Shown here piece by piece: positions 25,155 to 33,605 of a stretch of DNA of 33,605 nt; position 1 is the stretch's first letter, and each line of letters begins with the position of its first letter. The notes beneath the pieces are model-generated. The model worked only from the letters and a program-made list of their open reading frames with translations, was not told where the DNA came from and made no database searches. Position numbers and translations under genes: made by a program. Where the stretch lies: positions 1-33,605 of the forward strand of contig JAGPIX010000018.1 of NCBI GenBank assembly GCA_018054745.1, written 5' to 3'. The stretch comes from Alicycliphilus sp. GTDB taxonomy: Bacteria; Pseudomonadota; Gammaproteobacteria; Burkholderiales; Burkholderiaceae_C.

Positions 25155-28100
25155 ATGGACATGCACCGCAGACAGTTCTTCCGCGTCAGCGCGGCGGGGC
25201 TGGTCGGGTCGAGTCTTGTGGCCATGGGGTTCTCACCCGCCGCCGCACTCGCCGAGACCCGGGCCTTCAAGCTCGCCAGCGCCACCGTCACGCGCAGCAT
25301 CTGCCCCTACTGCTCGGTCAGCTGCGGCATGCTGATCTACAAGCTGGGCGATGGGGCGAAAAACGCCAAGAACCATGTGATCCACGTCGAGGGCGATCCG
25401 GACAACCCGGTCAGCCGTGGCTCGCTGTGCCCCAAGGGCGCGGGCGTGATGGACATGATCAACTCCCCCGGCCGCGTCAAGTACCCATCGGTGCGCGAAG
25501 CGGGCAGCAAGGAGTGGAAGCGCATCAGCTGGGACGAGGCCCTGACGCGCGTGGCCAAGCACATGAAGGCCGATCGCGACGCCAACTTCCAGACCAAGAA
25601 CGATGCCGGCACCACGGTGAACCGCTGGACGACCACCGGTTTCCTGATGTGCAGCTCGTCCTCCAATGAATCGAGTTACCTCACCGTCAAGGTCGCGCGC
25701 GGCCTGGGGATGGTAGGGATAGATACACAAGCACGCGTCTGACACGCACCGACGGTGTCCAGTCTGGGCCCGACTTTCGGTCGCGGAGCGATGACCAATT
25801 CATGGACCGACATTAAAAATGCCGATCTGATCATAGTGATGGGCGGCAACGCTGCCGAAGCGCACCCCGTGGGCTTCAAGTGGGTGGTCGAGGCCATGCA
25901 AAAGCGCAAGGCCAGGCTGATCTCGGTCGATCCGCGCTTCAACCGCACGTCGGCGCTGGCCGACCTGTACGCGCCGATCAGAAACGGCACCGACATCGCC
26001 TTCCTCGGCGGCGTCATCAACTGGCTCTTGAGCAACGACAAGATCCACCACGACTACGTCAAGTTCAACACCGACGCCACCTTCCTGACCAAGCCCGGCT
26101 TTGACCTGAAGGACGGCATTTTCAGCGGCTACGACGCGGCCAAGCGCAAGTACGACAAGTCCACCTGGGGCTACCAGATGGGCGAGGACGGCTATGTCAA
26201 GGTCGACGAGACGCTGCAGGATCCGCTGTGCGTCTACCAGCAGCTGAAGAAGCACTACAGCCGCTACACGCCCGAGATGGTCAGCAAGATCTGCGGCACG
26301 CCGCAGGACAAGTTCCTGAAGATCTGCGAGATGCTCGGCGAGATGTCGGCGCCCGACAAGACCAGCACCATCTGCTACGCCCTGGGCTGGACGCAGCACA
26401 CCGTGGGCAGCCAGAACATCCGCACCATGGCGATGATCCAGCTGCTGCTGGGCAACATGGGGCGCCCGGGCGGCGGCGTGAACGCGCTGCGCGGCCACTC
26501 CAACGTGCAGGGCGTGACCGACATGAACGCCTACGCCGAGGTGTTCTCGGGCTACCTGAGCGCGCCCACCGACAACGACGACACGTACGAAAAGTACCTG
26601 AAGCGCTGCACGCCCAAGCCCATGCGGCCCAACCAGTTCAACTACTGGAGCAACTTCCCCAGGTTCTTCAACAGCCTGATGAAGTCCTACTACGGCAAGG
26701 CGGCCACGCCGGAGAGCAACTTCTGCTACGACTGGGTGCCCAAGCTGGCCGGCGGCTTCGACGTGCTGCACATGTTCGAGCTGATGCACCAGGGCAAGAT
26801 GAACGGTTTTCTGGCGCAGGGATTCAACCCGCTGGCCACGGTGCCGAACAAGAACAAGCTCTCGGCGGCGCTGTCCAAGCTGAAGTACCTGGTGATCATC
26901 GACCCGCTGGAGTCGGAGACGGGCGACTTCTGGCAGAACTACGGCGAGTTCAACGACGTCAAGCCCGAGGCCATACAGACCGAGGTCTTCCGCCTGCCCA
27001 GCACCTGCTTTGCCGAGGAAGAGGGCAGTCTGACCAACTCCAGCCGCGTGGCGATCTGGAAGGAGCGTGCGGTCGATCCCCCGGGCGAGGCCAAGACCGA
27101 CTCGGAAATCATGGCGCTGCTCTTCATGAAGCTGCGCTCCATGTACGCCAAGGACGGCGGCGCCTTCCCCGACGCGGTTCTGAACCTGGCGTGGGACTAC
27201 GCCCAGCCGCTGGAGCCCTCGGCCAGCGAGCTGCTGCGCGAGATCAACGGCAAGGCCCTGGCCGACGTGCTGGCGCCCGCCGACCCGGCCAACCCGGGCG
27301 CGCCGCGCGCGGTGCTGGTCAAGGCCGGGCAGCAGGTGCCGGGCTTTGCCATGCTGCGCGACGATGGCTCCACCGCCTGCGGCAACTGGCTCTACTCGGG
27401 CTGCTGGAGCGAGGCGGGCAACCTGACCGCGCGCCGCGGCCTGGACGACCCCTCGGGCCTGGGCGTGTTCCAGCATTTCGGCTTCGCCTGGCCGGCCAAC
27501 CGCCGCATCCTTTACAACCGCGCCAGCGCGGACAAGGACGGCAAGCCCTGGGCGCCGAACAAGAAGTACGAGTACTGGAACGGCAAGGCCTGGACCGGCC
27601 CAGACGTGCCCGACATGCGGCCCAATGCGGCGCCCGAAGAGAACGTGGGCTCCTTCATCATGAACCCCGAGGGCGTGGCGCGACTGCACGCCATCGGCAT
27701 GGCCGAAGGTCCCTTCCCCGAGCATTACGAGCCGTTCGAGACGCCGATTGGCGTCAACCCCCTGCACCCGGACAACCCCCTGGCCATCAGCAACCCCGCG
27801 GCCCGGGTGTTCAAGGGCGACCTGGAGGCCTTTGGCAAGAAGGAGGAATTCCCGTATTCGGCCACCACCTACCGCCTGACCGAGCATTTCCACACCTGGA
27901 CCAAGCATGCGCGGCTCAACGCCATCACGCAGCCCGAGGCCTTCGTGGAGATCAGCGAGGAGCTGGCCAAGGAGAAGGGGCTCAAGCACGGCGACCGGGT
28001 CAAGGTGAGCAGCAACCGTGGCCACATCATCACCAAGGCGGTGGTCACCAAGCGCATCAAACCGTTCGCGGTCAACGGCCAGCAGGTGCATCTGGTGGGC

Positions 28101-28235
28101 ATTCCGTTCCACTGGGGCTTCAAGGGCCAGACCAAGAACGGCTACATCGCCAATACCCTGACCCCCTTCGTCGGCGACGCCAACTCGCAGACGCCGGAGT
28201 CCAAGGCCTTTCTCGTCAACATTGAAAAGGTGTAG
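25155..28235 (+). CDS. fdnG: Formate dehydrogenase-N alpha subunit, selenoprotein (UGA = Sec196)
   Basis: One 1026-residue selenoprotein read through the in-frame TGA at 25740-25742. It oxidises formate to CO2 at a molybdenum (or tungsten) bis-pyranopterin site on the periplasmic face. Residues 1-35 are a twin-arginine signal ([16 protein letters not shown]). The [4Fe-4S] ligands are C50, C53, C57 and C92. TGA is codon 196, the Sec196 position of E. coli FdnG, followed by His197 and [13 protein letters not shown], so this is recoding and not a nonsense mutation. A SECIS hairpin follows the TGA, and selA/selB lie downstream. Automatic gene callers may split it into two genes at 25742. Codons just before TGA are unusually AT-rich. 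It is followed by fdnH after two bases. Confidence 0.97.
25740..25781 (+). promoter_or_regulatory. Selenocysteine UGA codon and SECIS hairpin in fdnG mRNA
   Basis: UGA at 25740-25742 is followed by a bacterial-type SECIS. The lower stem pairs ACCGA (25748-25752) with UCGGU (25777-25781). The upper stem pairs 25753-25755 and 25757-25760 with 25766-25772, leaving U25756 bulged. The 5-base loop AGUCU (25761-25765) carries a GU at 25762-25763. A bulged U and loop GU are the SelB contacts in E. coli fdhF, and the UGA-to-loop distance (18 bases) is close to that RNA's. Folding was done by hand. Confidence 0.88.
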
Positions 28236-28237
28236 CC

Positions 28238-29149
28238 ATGTCGAGTCTGCAATCACAAGACGTGGTCGCCCGCTCGGCCACCACCACCCCGCCGCCACAG
28301 GCACGTGCCCATGTGCCCGAGGTCGCCAAGCTCATCGACGTCTCCAAGTGCATAGGCTGCAAGGCCTGCCAGGTGGCATGCATGGAGTGGAACGACCTGC
28401 GCGACGAGGTCGGCAGCAACATCGGCGTCTACGACAACCCCAGCGACCTCACGCCCCAGTCCTGGACGGTGATGCGCTTCTTCGAGGTCGAGCCCGAGAA
28501 GGACAAGCTCGAATGGCTGATCCGCAAGGACGGCTGCATGCACTGCGAAGACCCGGGCTGCCTCAAGGCCTGCCCCGCGCCCGGCGCCATCGTCAAGTAC
28601 GCCAACGGCATCGTGGACTTCATCAGCGAGCATTGCATTGGCTGCGGCTACTGCATCAAGGGCTGCCCGTTCAACGTGCCGCGCATCAGCCAGCAGGACA
28701 ACAAAGCCTACAAGTGCACCCTGTGCTCGGACCGCGTGGGCGTGGGCCTGGAGCCGGCCTGCGTGAAGACCTGCCCCACGGGCGCCATCACCTTCGGCAC
28801 CAAAGAGGACATGGTGGCCAGCGGCCAGGAGCGCGCCGCCGAGCTCAAGGAGCGCGGCTGGAGCCAGGCCGGGCTGTACAACCCGGCCGGCGTGGGCGGC
28901 ACGCATGTCATGTATGTGCTCAAGCATGCCGACAAGCCCGAGCTGACGCAGCTGCCCAAGGATCCCAGCATCAGCCCCTGGGTGTCGGTCTGGAAGGGCT
29001 GGACCAAGCCGGCGGCGCTGGCCGTGATGGCCGGCGCGGCCTTCACCGGCTGGTTCCACTACCTGCGCAAGGGCCCGATGGAAGTACCCGAGGAGGACGA
29101 GGAGTATGCCGACTCCCCTGACTCCAGGACGCAAGGAGAGCAGTCATGA
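28238..29149 (+). CDS. fdnH: Formate dehydrogenase-N beta subunit (four [4Fe-4S] clusters)
   Basis: A 303-residue iron-sulfur subunit that carries electrons from FdnG to the cytochrome b subunit. Four ferredoxin-type Cys groups are visible: [37 protein letters not shown], and CTLCSDR with CVKTCP. A single C-terminal helix (about 262-280, [15 protein letters not shown]) anchors it with the main domain in the periplasm; it has no signal of its own and should be co-exported with FdnG by the Tat route. It starts two bases after the fdnG stop and overlaps fdnI by four bases (ATGA). Confidence 0.96.
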   Translation: MSSLQSQDVVARSATTTPPPQARAHVPEVAKLIDVSKCIGCKACQVACMEWNDLRDEVGSNIGVYDNPSDLTPQSWTVMRFFEVEPEKDKLEWLIRKDGCMHCEDPGCLKACPAPGAIVKYANGIVDFISEHCIGCGYCIKGCPFNVPRISQQDNKAYKCTLCSDRVGVGLEPACVKTCPTGAITFGTKEDMVASGQERAAELKERGWSQAGLYNPAGVGGTHVMYVLKHADKPELTQLPKDPSISPWVSVWKGWTKPAALAVMAGAAFTGWFHYLRKGPMEVPEEDEEYADSPDSRTQGEQS

Positions 29150-29790
29150 AAAAGCTCCAGCTGCAACGCTACAACGCCGGCCAGCGCTCCAACCACTGGG
29201 CGACGGTGACCTGCTTCGTGCTGGCCGCCGTATCCGGCTTCGCGCTGTTTCACCCGGCGCTGTTCTGGCTCACGGCGCTGGTCGGCGGGCCACAGTGGGC
29301 GCGCATTCTGCACCCCTATCTGGGCCTGGCCATGTTTGTGCTGTTCCTGGGCATGTTCTTCATGTTCGTGGGCGCCAACCTGTGGCGCGATGAAGACTCG
29401 GCCTGGCTGGAGTCCGCCGGCAAGATGGTCTCCGAAGGCAACCAGGCGGTGATGCCGCCGGTGGGCAAGTACAACGGCGGGCAAAAGCTGATCTTCTGGG
29501 TGTTCACGCTCTGTCTGCTGGTGCTGCTGGCCAGCGGCCTGCTGTTCTGGCAGGCCTGGTTTGCCTCCAGCGTGCCGATCTGGCTGCAGCGCATCGCCGT
29601 GCTGGCGCACGCCGTGTCGGCCTTCGTGCTGATACTGGCCGTGATCGTGCATGCCTACGCGGCCCTGTGGGTCAAGGGCACGCTGGGAGCCATGGTGCGC
29701 GGCCGCGTCAGCGTGGGCTGGGCCAAGCACCACCACCCGCTGTGGTACCGCGAGCAGGTGCAGCAGCAAACGCCCAAGGCGCACAAGTAG
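29146..29790 (+). CDS. fdnI: Formate dehydrogenase-N gamma subunit, cytochrome b556
   Basis: A 214-residue membrane protein with four helices (about 18-38, 54-78, 114-138 and 150-175) that holds two haem b groups and passes electrons from FdnH to the quinone pool on the cytoplasmic side. Haem-ligand candidates H17, H56, H155 and H169 match the spacing of the E. coli FdnI ligands almost exactly. It overlaps fdnH by four bases, giving coupled translation. A strong hairpin terminator follows 30 bases after its stop. Confidence 0.95.
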   Translation: MKKLQLQRYNAGQRSNHWATVTCFVLAAVSGFALFHPALFWLTALVGGPQWARILHPYLGLAMFVLFLGMFFMFVGANLWRDEDSAWLESAGKMVSEGNQAVMPPVGKYNGGQKLIFWVFTLCLLVLLASGLLFWQAWFASSVPIWLQRIAVLAHAVSAFVLILAVIVHAYAALWVKGTLGAMVRGRVSVGWAKHHHPLWYREQVQQQTPKAHK

Positions 29791-29820
29791 GCGTATTCCC
29801 CCATCGTGGGCCCGCCCCGG

Positions 29821-29859
29821 GCTGCTGCGCAGTGGTGCACACTGCCAGCAGCTTTTTTT
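29821..29859 (+). terminator. Intrinsic terminator between fdnI and fdhE
   Basis: A stem of 13 pairs (29821-29834 with 29840-29852, one bulged C at 29828) has a 5-base loop (29835-29839) and is followed by seven Ts (29853-29859). This is a textbook Rho-independent terminator. Only 23 bases remain before the proposed fdhE start, so fdhE-selA-selB must depend on read-through or on a promoter inside fdnI. Confidence 0.88.
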
Positions 29860-29882
29860 CTGACCCTGATCCTGTTGCAGCC

Positions 29883-30878
29883 TTGAACTCCAGCGCCACC
29901 CATCGCCAGATCAACAGCCCCGAGGACATAAAGCAGCGCTCGGGCCTGGAAGTCCCCCCGCTGCTGCTGCCCGACCCCGGCAAGCTGTTTGCCGAGCGCG
30001 CCCTGCGCCTGCGCCAGCTGGCCGCCGGCCACGCCATGCGCGACTACCTGATGCTCATGGCCGTGGTCTGCGAGGCCCAGCACGCGCGCCTGCAGCAGTA
30101 CCCGGAGGTAACCCTGCCCGATGCCGCGCAGGCCGCCGCCGCCGGCGAGTCCGGCGAGCCCCTGCTGGCCGCCGAACACTGGCCGCGCGCCGCGCAGTGG
30201 CGCACCGAGCTGCGCGCCCTGCTGCGGCAGGTGCTGGACAAGCTGCCCGGTGACAGCCCGGCGCGCGCCGGCGTGCAGGCCGTCATGGCCCTGCCCGACG
30301 CGGCGCTGGAGCAGCAGGCCGATCGCCTGCTCGCCGGCATCACGCTGGGGCTGGATCTGGCCGCCGCGCCGCTCGTCGCCGCCGGCCTGCAGCTGTACTT
30401 CACGCACCTGGTGGCCGCCACCGGGGCCGCCCGGCCCCAGGCCTTCCAGGTGCCGCCGGACGCCACCCGCTGCCCCTGCTGCGCCAGCCTGGCCACGGCC
30501 AGCATCACGCGCGTGGGCGGCCAGCAGGACGGCCAGCGCTACCTGCACTGCGCGCTGTGCAGCGCCCAGTGGCACATGAACCGCATCCAGTGCACGCATT
30601 GCCTGGCCACGCAGGGCATTCACTACCAGTCGCTGCAGGCGCTGGCCGATGACAAGCCATCGGCCCAGCGCGCCGCCGTCGAGGCCGAGACCTGCGATGG
30701 CTGCCACCACTACCTCAAGACCCTGCATGTGGCGCGCGACCTGCATGTGGAGCCGCTGGCCGATGACCTGGCCACGCTGACGCTGGATCTGCTGGTGTCC
30801 GAGGCCGGCTTCGAGCGCCACGGCGTCAACCTCCTGCTGCTCTTTGGCGACGGCGACGCGCAGGCCGGGGGCGACTGA
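29883..30878 (+). CDS. fdhE: FdhE, formate dehydrogenase maturation protein
   Basis: About 331 residues from TTG at 29883. FdhE is a cytoplasmic factor needed for active formate dehydrogenase-N/O and binds iron through cysteine pairs. Four zinc-ribbon-like Cys motifs are visible: CPCC, CALC, CTHC and CDGC, in the family order within the C-terminal half. The N-terminal part has the family pattern PPLLLPDPGKLF and ERALRLRQLA. The start is uncertain: no ATG is available, a GTG at 29832 lies inside the terminator stem, and no good ribosome site precedes the TTG. It overlaps selA by one base (TGATG). Confidence 0.88.
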   Translation: MNSSATHRQINSPEDIKQRSGLEVPPLLLPDPGKLFAERALRLRQLAAGHAMRDYLMLMAVVCEAQHARLQQYPEVTLPDAAQAAAAGESGEPLLAAEHWPRAAQWRTELRALLRQVLDKLPGDSPARAGVQAVMALPDAALEQQADRLLAGITLGLDLAAAPLVAAGLQLYFTHLVAATGAARPQAFQVPPDATRCPCCASLATASITRVGGQQDGQRYLHCALCSAQWHMNRIQCTHCLATQGIHYQSLQALADDKPSAQRAAVEAETCDGCHHYLKTLHVARDLHVEPLADDLATLTLDLLVSEAGFERHGVNLLLLFGDGDAQAGGD

Positions 30879-32347
30879 TGAAACTGCCCGAAGAATCCGT
30901 GGTTCACGGTTCCCCGGCCCCCGCCAGCCCCCCACCCGCCGCACAACCACAGAACCTGCCCGCGCTCGACAGGCTGCTGCGCCTGCCCGCCTGCGCGGCG
31001 CTGCTCGATGCCCATGGCCACACCCTGGTCGCCAACGAGGCGCGCGCGCTGCTGGCCACCCTGCGCGCGCAGGCCCTGGCCGGCGACCTGGCACTCGGCC
31101 AGATCGGCGCCGACGCCCTGGCCGGCGCCCTGGCCGAGCGCCTGCAGCGGCGCCTGCAGCCGGCGATGCGCGCCGTGCTCAACCTCACCGGCACGGTGAT
31201 CCACACCAACCTGGGGCGCGCCCTGCTGCCGCAGGCGGCGCTGGCGCATATCCAGGCCATGATGGCCAGCCCGAACAACCTGGAGTACGACCTGGCCAGC
31301 GGCAGCCGCGGCGACCGCGACAGCATCGTCGAGGGCCTGCTGTGTGAGCTGACCGGCGCCGAGGCCGCCACCGTGGTGAACAACAACGCCGCCGCCGTAC
31401 TGCTGACGCTGGCGGCGCTGGCGCCGGGCAAGGAGGTCATCGTCTCGCGCGGCGAGCTGGTGGAGATTGGCGGCGCCTTTCGCATGCCCGATGTGATGGC
31501 CAGCGCCGGCGCCCGGCTGGTCGAGGTGGGCACCACCAATCGCACGCACGCACAGGACTACGAGCGCGCCATCGGCGAGCACACCGCGCTGCTGATGAAG
31601 GTGCACACCAGCAACTACGCCGTGCAGGGCTTCACCAGTGCCGTGGACGAGGCACGGCTGGCGCCCATCGCCCACGCCCGCGGCCTGCCCCTGGCCACCG
31701 ACCTGGGCAGCGGTGCGCTGATCGACATGAGCGCCTACGGCCTGCCGCCCGAGCCCACGCCGCAGCAGATGCTGGCCGCCGGCTGTGACCTTGTCACCTT
31801 CAGCGGCGACAAGCTGCTGGGCGGCCCGCAGGCCGGGCTGATCGTCGGGCGCAAGGACTTGCTCACGCGCATCCGCAAGCACCCCATGAAGCGCGCGCTG
31901 CGCATGAGCAAGCTGCCCCTGGCCGCGCTGGAGGCCACGCTGCGCCTGTACCTGCGCCCCGAGCGCCTGGCGCAGGACCTGCCCACGCTGCGCCTGCTCA
32001 CGCGCCCGCTGGCCGACATAACGGCCACGGCGCAAGCCGTGCTGCCCGCGCTGCAGGCCGCCCTGGCGCCGCGCTACCAGGTGCAGCCGGTGGCGTTGCA
32101 GGGCCAGATCGGCTCCGGCTCGCTGCCCGTGGAGCGCCTGGCGTCCAGCGGCCTGGCGATCGCCCCCGTTGACGCCAAGGGCGTGGGCCGGGCCCTGGCG
32201 CAGCTGGCCGAGGCGCTGCGCGCTCTGCCGCTGCCCGTCATAGGCCGGGTGCAGGACGACCGCCTGCTGCTGGACATGCGCTGCCTGGAAGACGCCCAAG
32301 TATTCATAGGTCAAATTGGCCTTTTGCGCTTATCTGACAAGCGCTGA
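30878..32347 (+). CDS. selA: Selenocysteine synthase (L-seryl-tRNA(Sec) selenium transferase)
   Basis: A 489-residue PLP enzyme that converts Ser-tRNA(Sec) to Sec-tRNA(Sec) with selenophosphate. The PLP lysine is Lys312 in TFSGDKLLGGPQAG. Other landmarks are NLTGTVIHTNLGRALL, VNNNAAAVLL, SRGELVEIGG and ATDLGSGAL. It is translationally coupled to fdhE (ATG overlaps the TGA). The last codons (about 32303-32347) and the stop are supplied by a copy of the interspersed repeat, so the C-terminus IGLLRLSDKR is probably not ancestral. Its decoding target in this window is fdnG. Confidence 0.97.
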   Translation: MKLPEESVVHGSPAPASPPPAAQPQNLPALDRLLRLPACAALLDAHGHTLVANEARALLATLRAQALAGDLALGQIGADALAGALAERLQRRLQPAMRAVLNLTGTVIHTNLGRALLPQAALAHIQAMMASPNNLEYDLASGSRGDRDSIVEGLLCELTGAEAATVVNNNAAAVLLTLAALAPGKEVIVSRGELVEIGGAFRMPDVMASAGARLVEVGTTNRTHAQDYERAIGEHTALLMKVHTSNYAVQGFTSAVDEARLAPIAHARGLPLATDLGSGALIDMSAYGLPPEPTPQQMLAAGCDLVTFSGDKLLGGPQAGLIVGRKDLLTRIRKHPMKRALRMSKLPLAALEATLRLYLRPERLAQDLPTLRLLTRPLADITATAQAVLPALQAALAPRYQVQPVALQGQIGSGSLPVERLASSGLAIAPVDAKGVGRALAQLAEALRALPLPVIGRVQDDRLLLDMRCLEDAQVFIGQIGLLRLSDKR

Positions 32348-32358
32348 CAGCTATCAAA
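32302..32358 (+). repeat. Interspersed hairpin repeat, copy 4 (selA/selB junction)
   Basis: The most regular copy: AGGTCAAATTGGCC (32308-32321), stem GCGCTT (32326-32331) / AAGCGC (32339-32344) with a 7-base loop, and AGCTATCAAAA (32349-32359). It encodes the last residues and stop codon of selA and ends at the selB start codon, whose A is its last base. No ribosome site for selB is visible within it. Confidence 0.75.
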
Positions 32359-33605
32359 ATGATTGTAGGCACCGCAGGCCATATCGACCACGGCAAGACC
32401 ACGCTGGTGCGCGCCCTCACCGGCGTGGACACCGACCGCCTGCCCGAGGAGAAAAAGCGCGGCATCAGCATAGAGCTGGGCTACGCCTACCTGGACACGC
32501 CCGCGGGCGGGCGCATCGGCTTCATCGACGTGCCCGGCCACGAACGCCTGGTGCACACCATGGTCGCCGGCGCCAGCGGCATCGATTACGCGCTGCTGCT
32601 GGTGGCCGCCGATGACGGCCCCATGCCGCAGACGCACGAGCACCTGGCCGTGCTGTCGCTGCTGGGCATCGCGCGCGGCGCCGTGGTCATCACCAAGACC
32701 GACCGCGCCAGCCCGGACAGGCTGCAGGCCCTGCGCGCCGAGATGGCGCGACTGCTGCAGGGCACATCGCTGGCCGGCGCACCCGTTGTCAACGTATCGG
32801 CGCAGACCGGCAGCGGCATCGAGGCACTGCGCCAGCTGCTGTTCGACGCCGCCCAGGGGCAGCCACAGGCAGCGGCGGCCGGCGCCGCGCAGGGCCTGCG
32901 CCTGGCCATAGACCGCGCCTTCACACTGGATGGCACGGGAACGGTGGTCACCGGCACCATCCACGCCGGCAGCGTGCGTGTGGGCGACGAGCTGGCCATC
33001 AGCACCAGCGGCGGCGGCGCGCCGCTGCGCGCGCGCGTGCGCAGCCTGCACGCGCAAAACCAGGGCGTGCAGCAGGCCCATGCCGGCCAGCGCTGCGCCG
33101 TGGCCCTGGCCGGCCTGGCGCGCGAGGCCGTGGCGCGCGGCCAGTGGCTGACCACGCCCGCCGTGGCCCAGGCCAGCACGCGCCTGGACATGCTGCTCAC
33201 GCTCTGGCCGGGCGAGGCGCGGGCGCTGCGCTCGGGCGCCCAGGTGCAGGCGCATATCGGCGCGGCGCACTGCAATGCCACCGTCGCGCTGCTCGACGCC
33301 GCCCAGCTCGCCCCTGGCGCCACGGCCCTGGCGCAGCTGGTGCTGCAGGCGCCCCTGGGCGCCTGGCATGGCGAGCGCGTGCTGCTGCGCGATGCATCCG
33401 CCAGCCGCACCATCGCCGGCGCCCGGGTGCTGGACCCACAGGCCCCCACGCGCTACCGGCGCACGCCGCAGCGCCTGGCCGAGCTGGCGGCGCTGCAGCA
33501 ACCAGGCGCGCCAGAGCGTCTGGCCGCCCTGCTGGCCGTGGCCCCGCAGGGCGTGGATCTGGCGCGCTTTGCCGCCGCCCAGGGGCTGCTGCTGGCGCCC
33601 GCGCT
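32359..33605 (+). CDS. selB: Selenocysteine-specific elongation factor SelB (3' end outside window)
   Basis: 415 codons are visible and the frame is open at the window end. SelB is the GTPase that brings Sec-tRNA to the ribosome at UGA by binding the SECIS RNA. G1 is GHIDHGKTT (7-15), G3 DVPGHE (57-62), G4 TKTD (112-115), and the EF-Tu-like domains II-III follow (LDGTGTVVTGTI near 192). The C-terminal winged-helix domains that bind SECIS are beyond the window. The ATG at 32359 follows the selA stop by 11 bases with no ribosome site, so coupling to selA translation is likely. Confidence 0.96.
   Translation, partial: MIVGTAGHIDHGKTTLVRALTGVDTDRLPEEKKRGISIELGYAYLDTPAGGRIGFIDVPGHERLVHTMVAGASGIDYALLLVAADDGPMPQTHEHLAVLSLLGIARGAVVITKTDRASPDRLQALRAEMARLLQGTSLAGAPVVNVSAQTGSGIEALRQLLFDAAQGQPQAAAAGAAQGLRLAIDRAFTLDGTGTVVTGTIHAGSVRVGDELAISTSGGGAPLRARVRSLHAQNQGVQQAHAGQRCAVALAGLAREAVARGQWLTTPAVAQASTRLDMLLTLWPGEARALRSGAQVQAHIGAAHCNATVALLDAAQLAPGATALAQLVLQAPLGAWHGERVLLRDASASRTIAGARVLDPQAPTRYRRTPQRLAELAALQQPGAPERLAALLAVAPQGVDLARFAAAQGLLLAPA

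Noticed and set aside
25740..25742. TGA inside fdnG as a nonsense mutation or frameshift splitting two genes
   Set aside because: It lies exactly at the Sec196 position, is followed by a SECIS hairpin and the conserved downstream sequence in the same frame, and selA/selB are encoded next to it.
25800..28304. 834-codon minus-strand open frame opposite fdnG
   Set aside because: Antisense shadow of fdnG with compositionally biased translation.
29832..29834. GTG at 29832 as fdhE start
   Set aside because: It lies within the stem of the intrinsic terminator and adds residues unlike FdhE; TTG at 29883 is preferred, though still uncertain.
29791..29882. selC (tRNA-Sec) gene in the fdnI-fdhE gap
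   Set aside because: The hairpin there is a terminator with a T-run; there is no acceptor stem, TpsiC loop or TCA anticodon loop.

Overview
The window is a gene-dense, very GC-rich stretch from a betaproteobacterium, most likely a member of the Comamonadaceae (Acidovorax/Alicycliphilus-like). The grounds are protein style and codon use, the divergent uvrA/MFS pair, and four copies of a short interspersed hairpin repeat (flanks GGCC/GGCT and AGCTATCAAA, core GCGCTT...AAGCGC) of a type I associate from memory with that family. The genus cannot be fixed from the sequence alone.

Left part (1-11.5 kb), housekeeping and stress: the 3' part of a FAD-dependent amine-oxidase-like gene carrying two in-frame repeat copies; two divergent cyclic-di-GMP genes (a solute-binding-domain diguanylate cyclase and a 1015-residue HAMP-PAS-GGDEF-EAL protein); a clade-3-like catalase; a P-type cation ATPase convergent with it; a divergent hemerythrin-domain protein; and an exported DsrE-family protein behind an AT-rich palindrome.

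Middle part (11.6-20.4 kb), an extracytoplasmic electron-transfer island. One minus-strand operon runs PepSY protein, ferric-reductase-like bis-heme membrane reductase, second PepSY protein, DUF2271 protein with an NGVTGAS flavinylation-type motif, PepSY-TM/flavodoxin/NADPH-reductase fusion, and ApbE flavin transferase. Divergent from it is a PepSY-response regulator-histidine kinase operon. A symmetric 41-bp element (TGAA-N7-TGAA-N7-TTCA-N7-TTCA, exact 11-bp period) lies in the divergent promoter region and occurs again upstream of a small secreted protein gene at the far end of the operon. I infer that it is the binding site of the linked response regulator and that it ties the three transcription units into one regulon. 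A 28-bp intra-operon hairpin sits just before the DUF2271 gene.

Right part (20.5-33.6 kb): uvrA, a divergent MFS transporter, then a complete selenocysteine formate dehydrogenase locus: fdnG (in-frame UGA at codon 196 followed by a SECIS hairpin with bulged U), fdnH, fdnI, a strong intrinsic terminator, then fdhE, selA and selB (selB runs off the window). The respiratory enzyme is thus encoded with its maturation factor and two of the selenocysteine-decoding factors. The selenocysteine tRNA gene (selC) was not seen here. The selA stop codon and the selB start context are made from one copy of the interspersed repeat.

No CRISPR array, insertion sequence, rRNA or tRNA was found, and no stretch above 300 bases lacks a gene.
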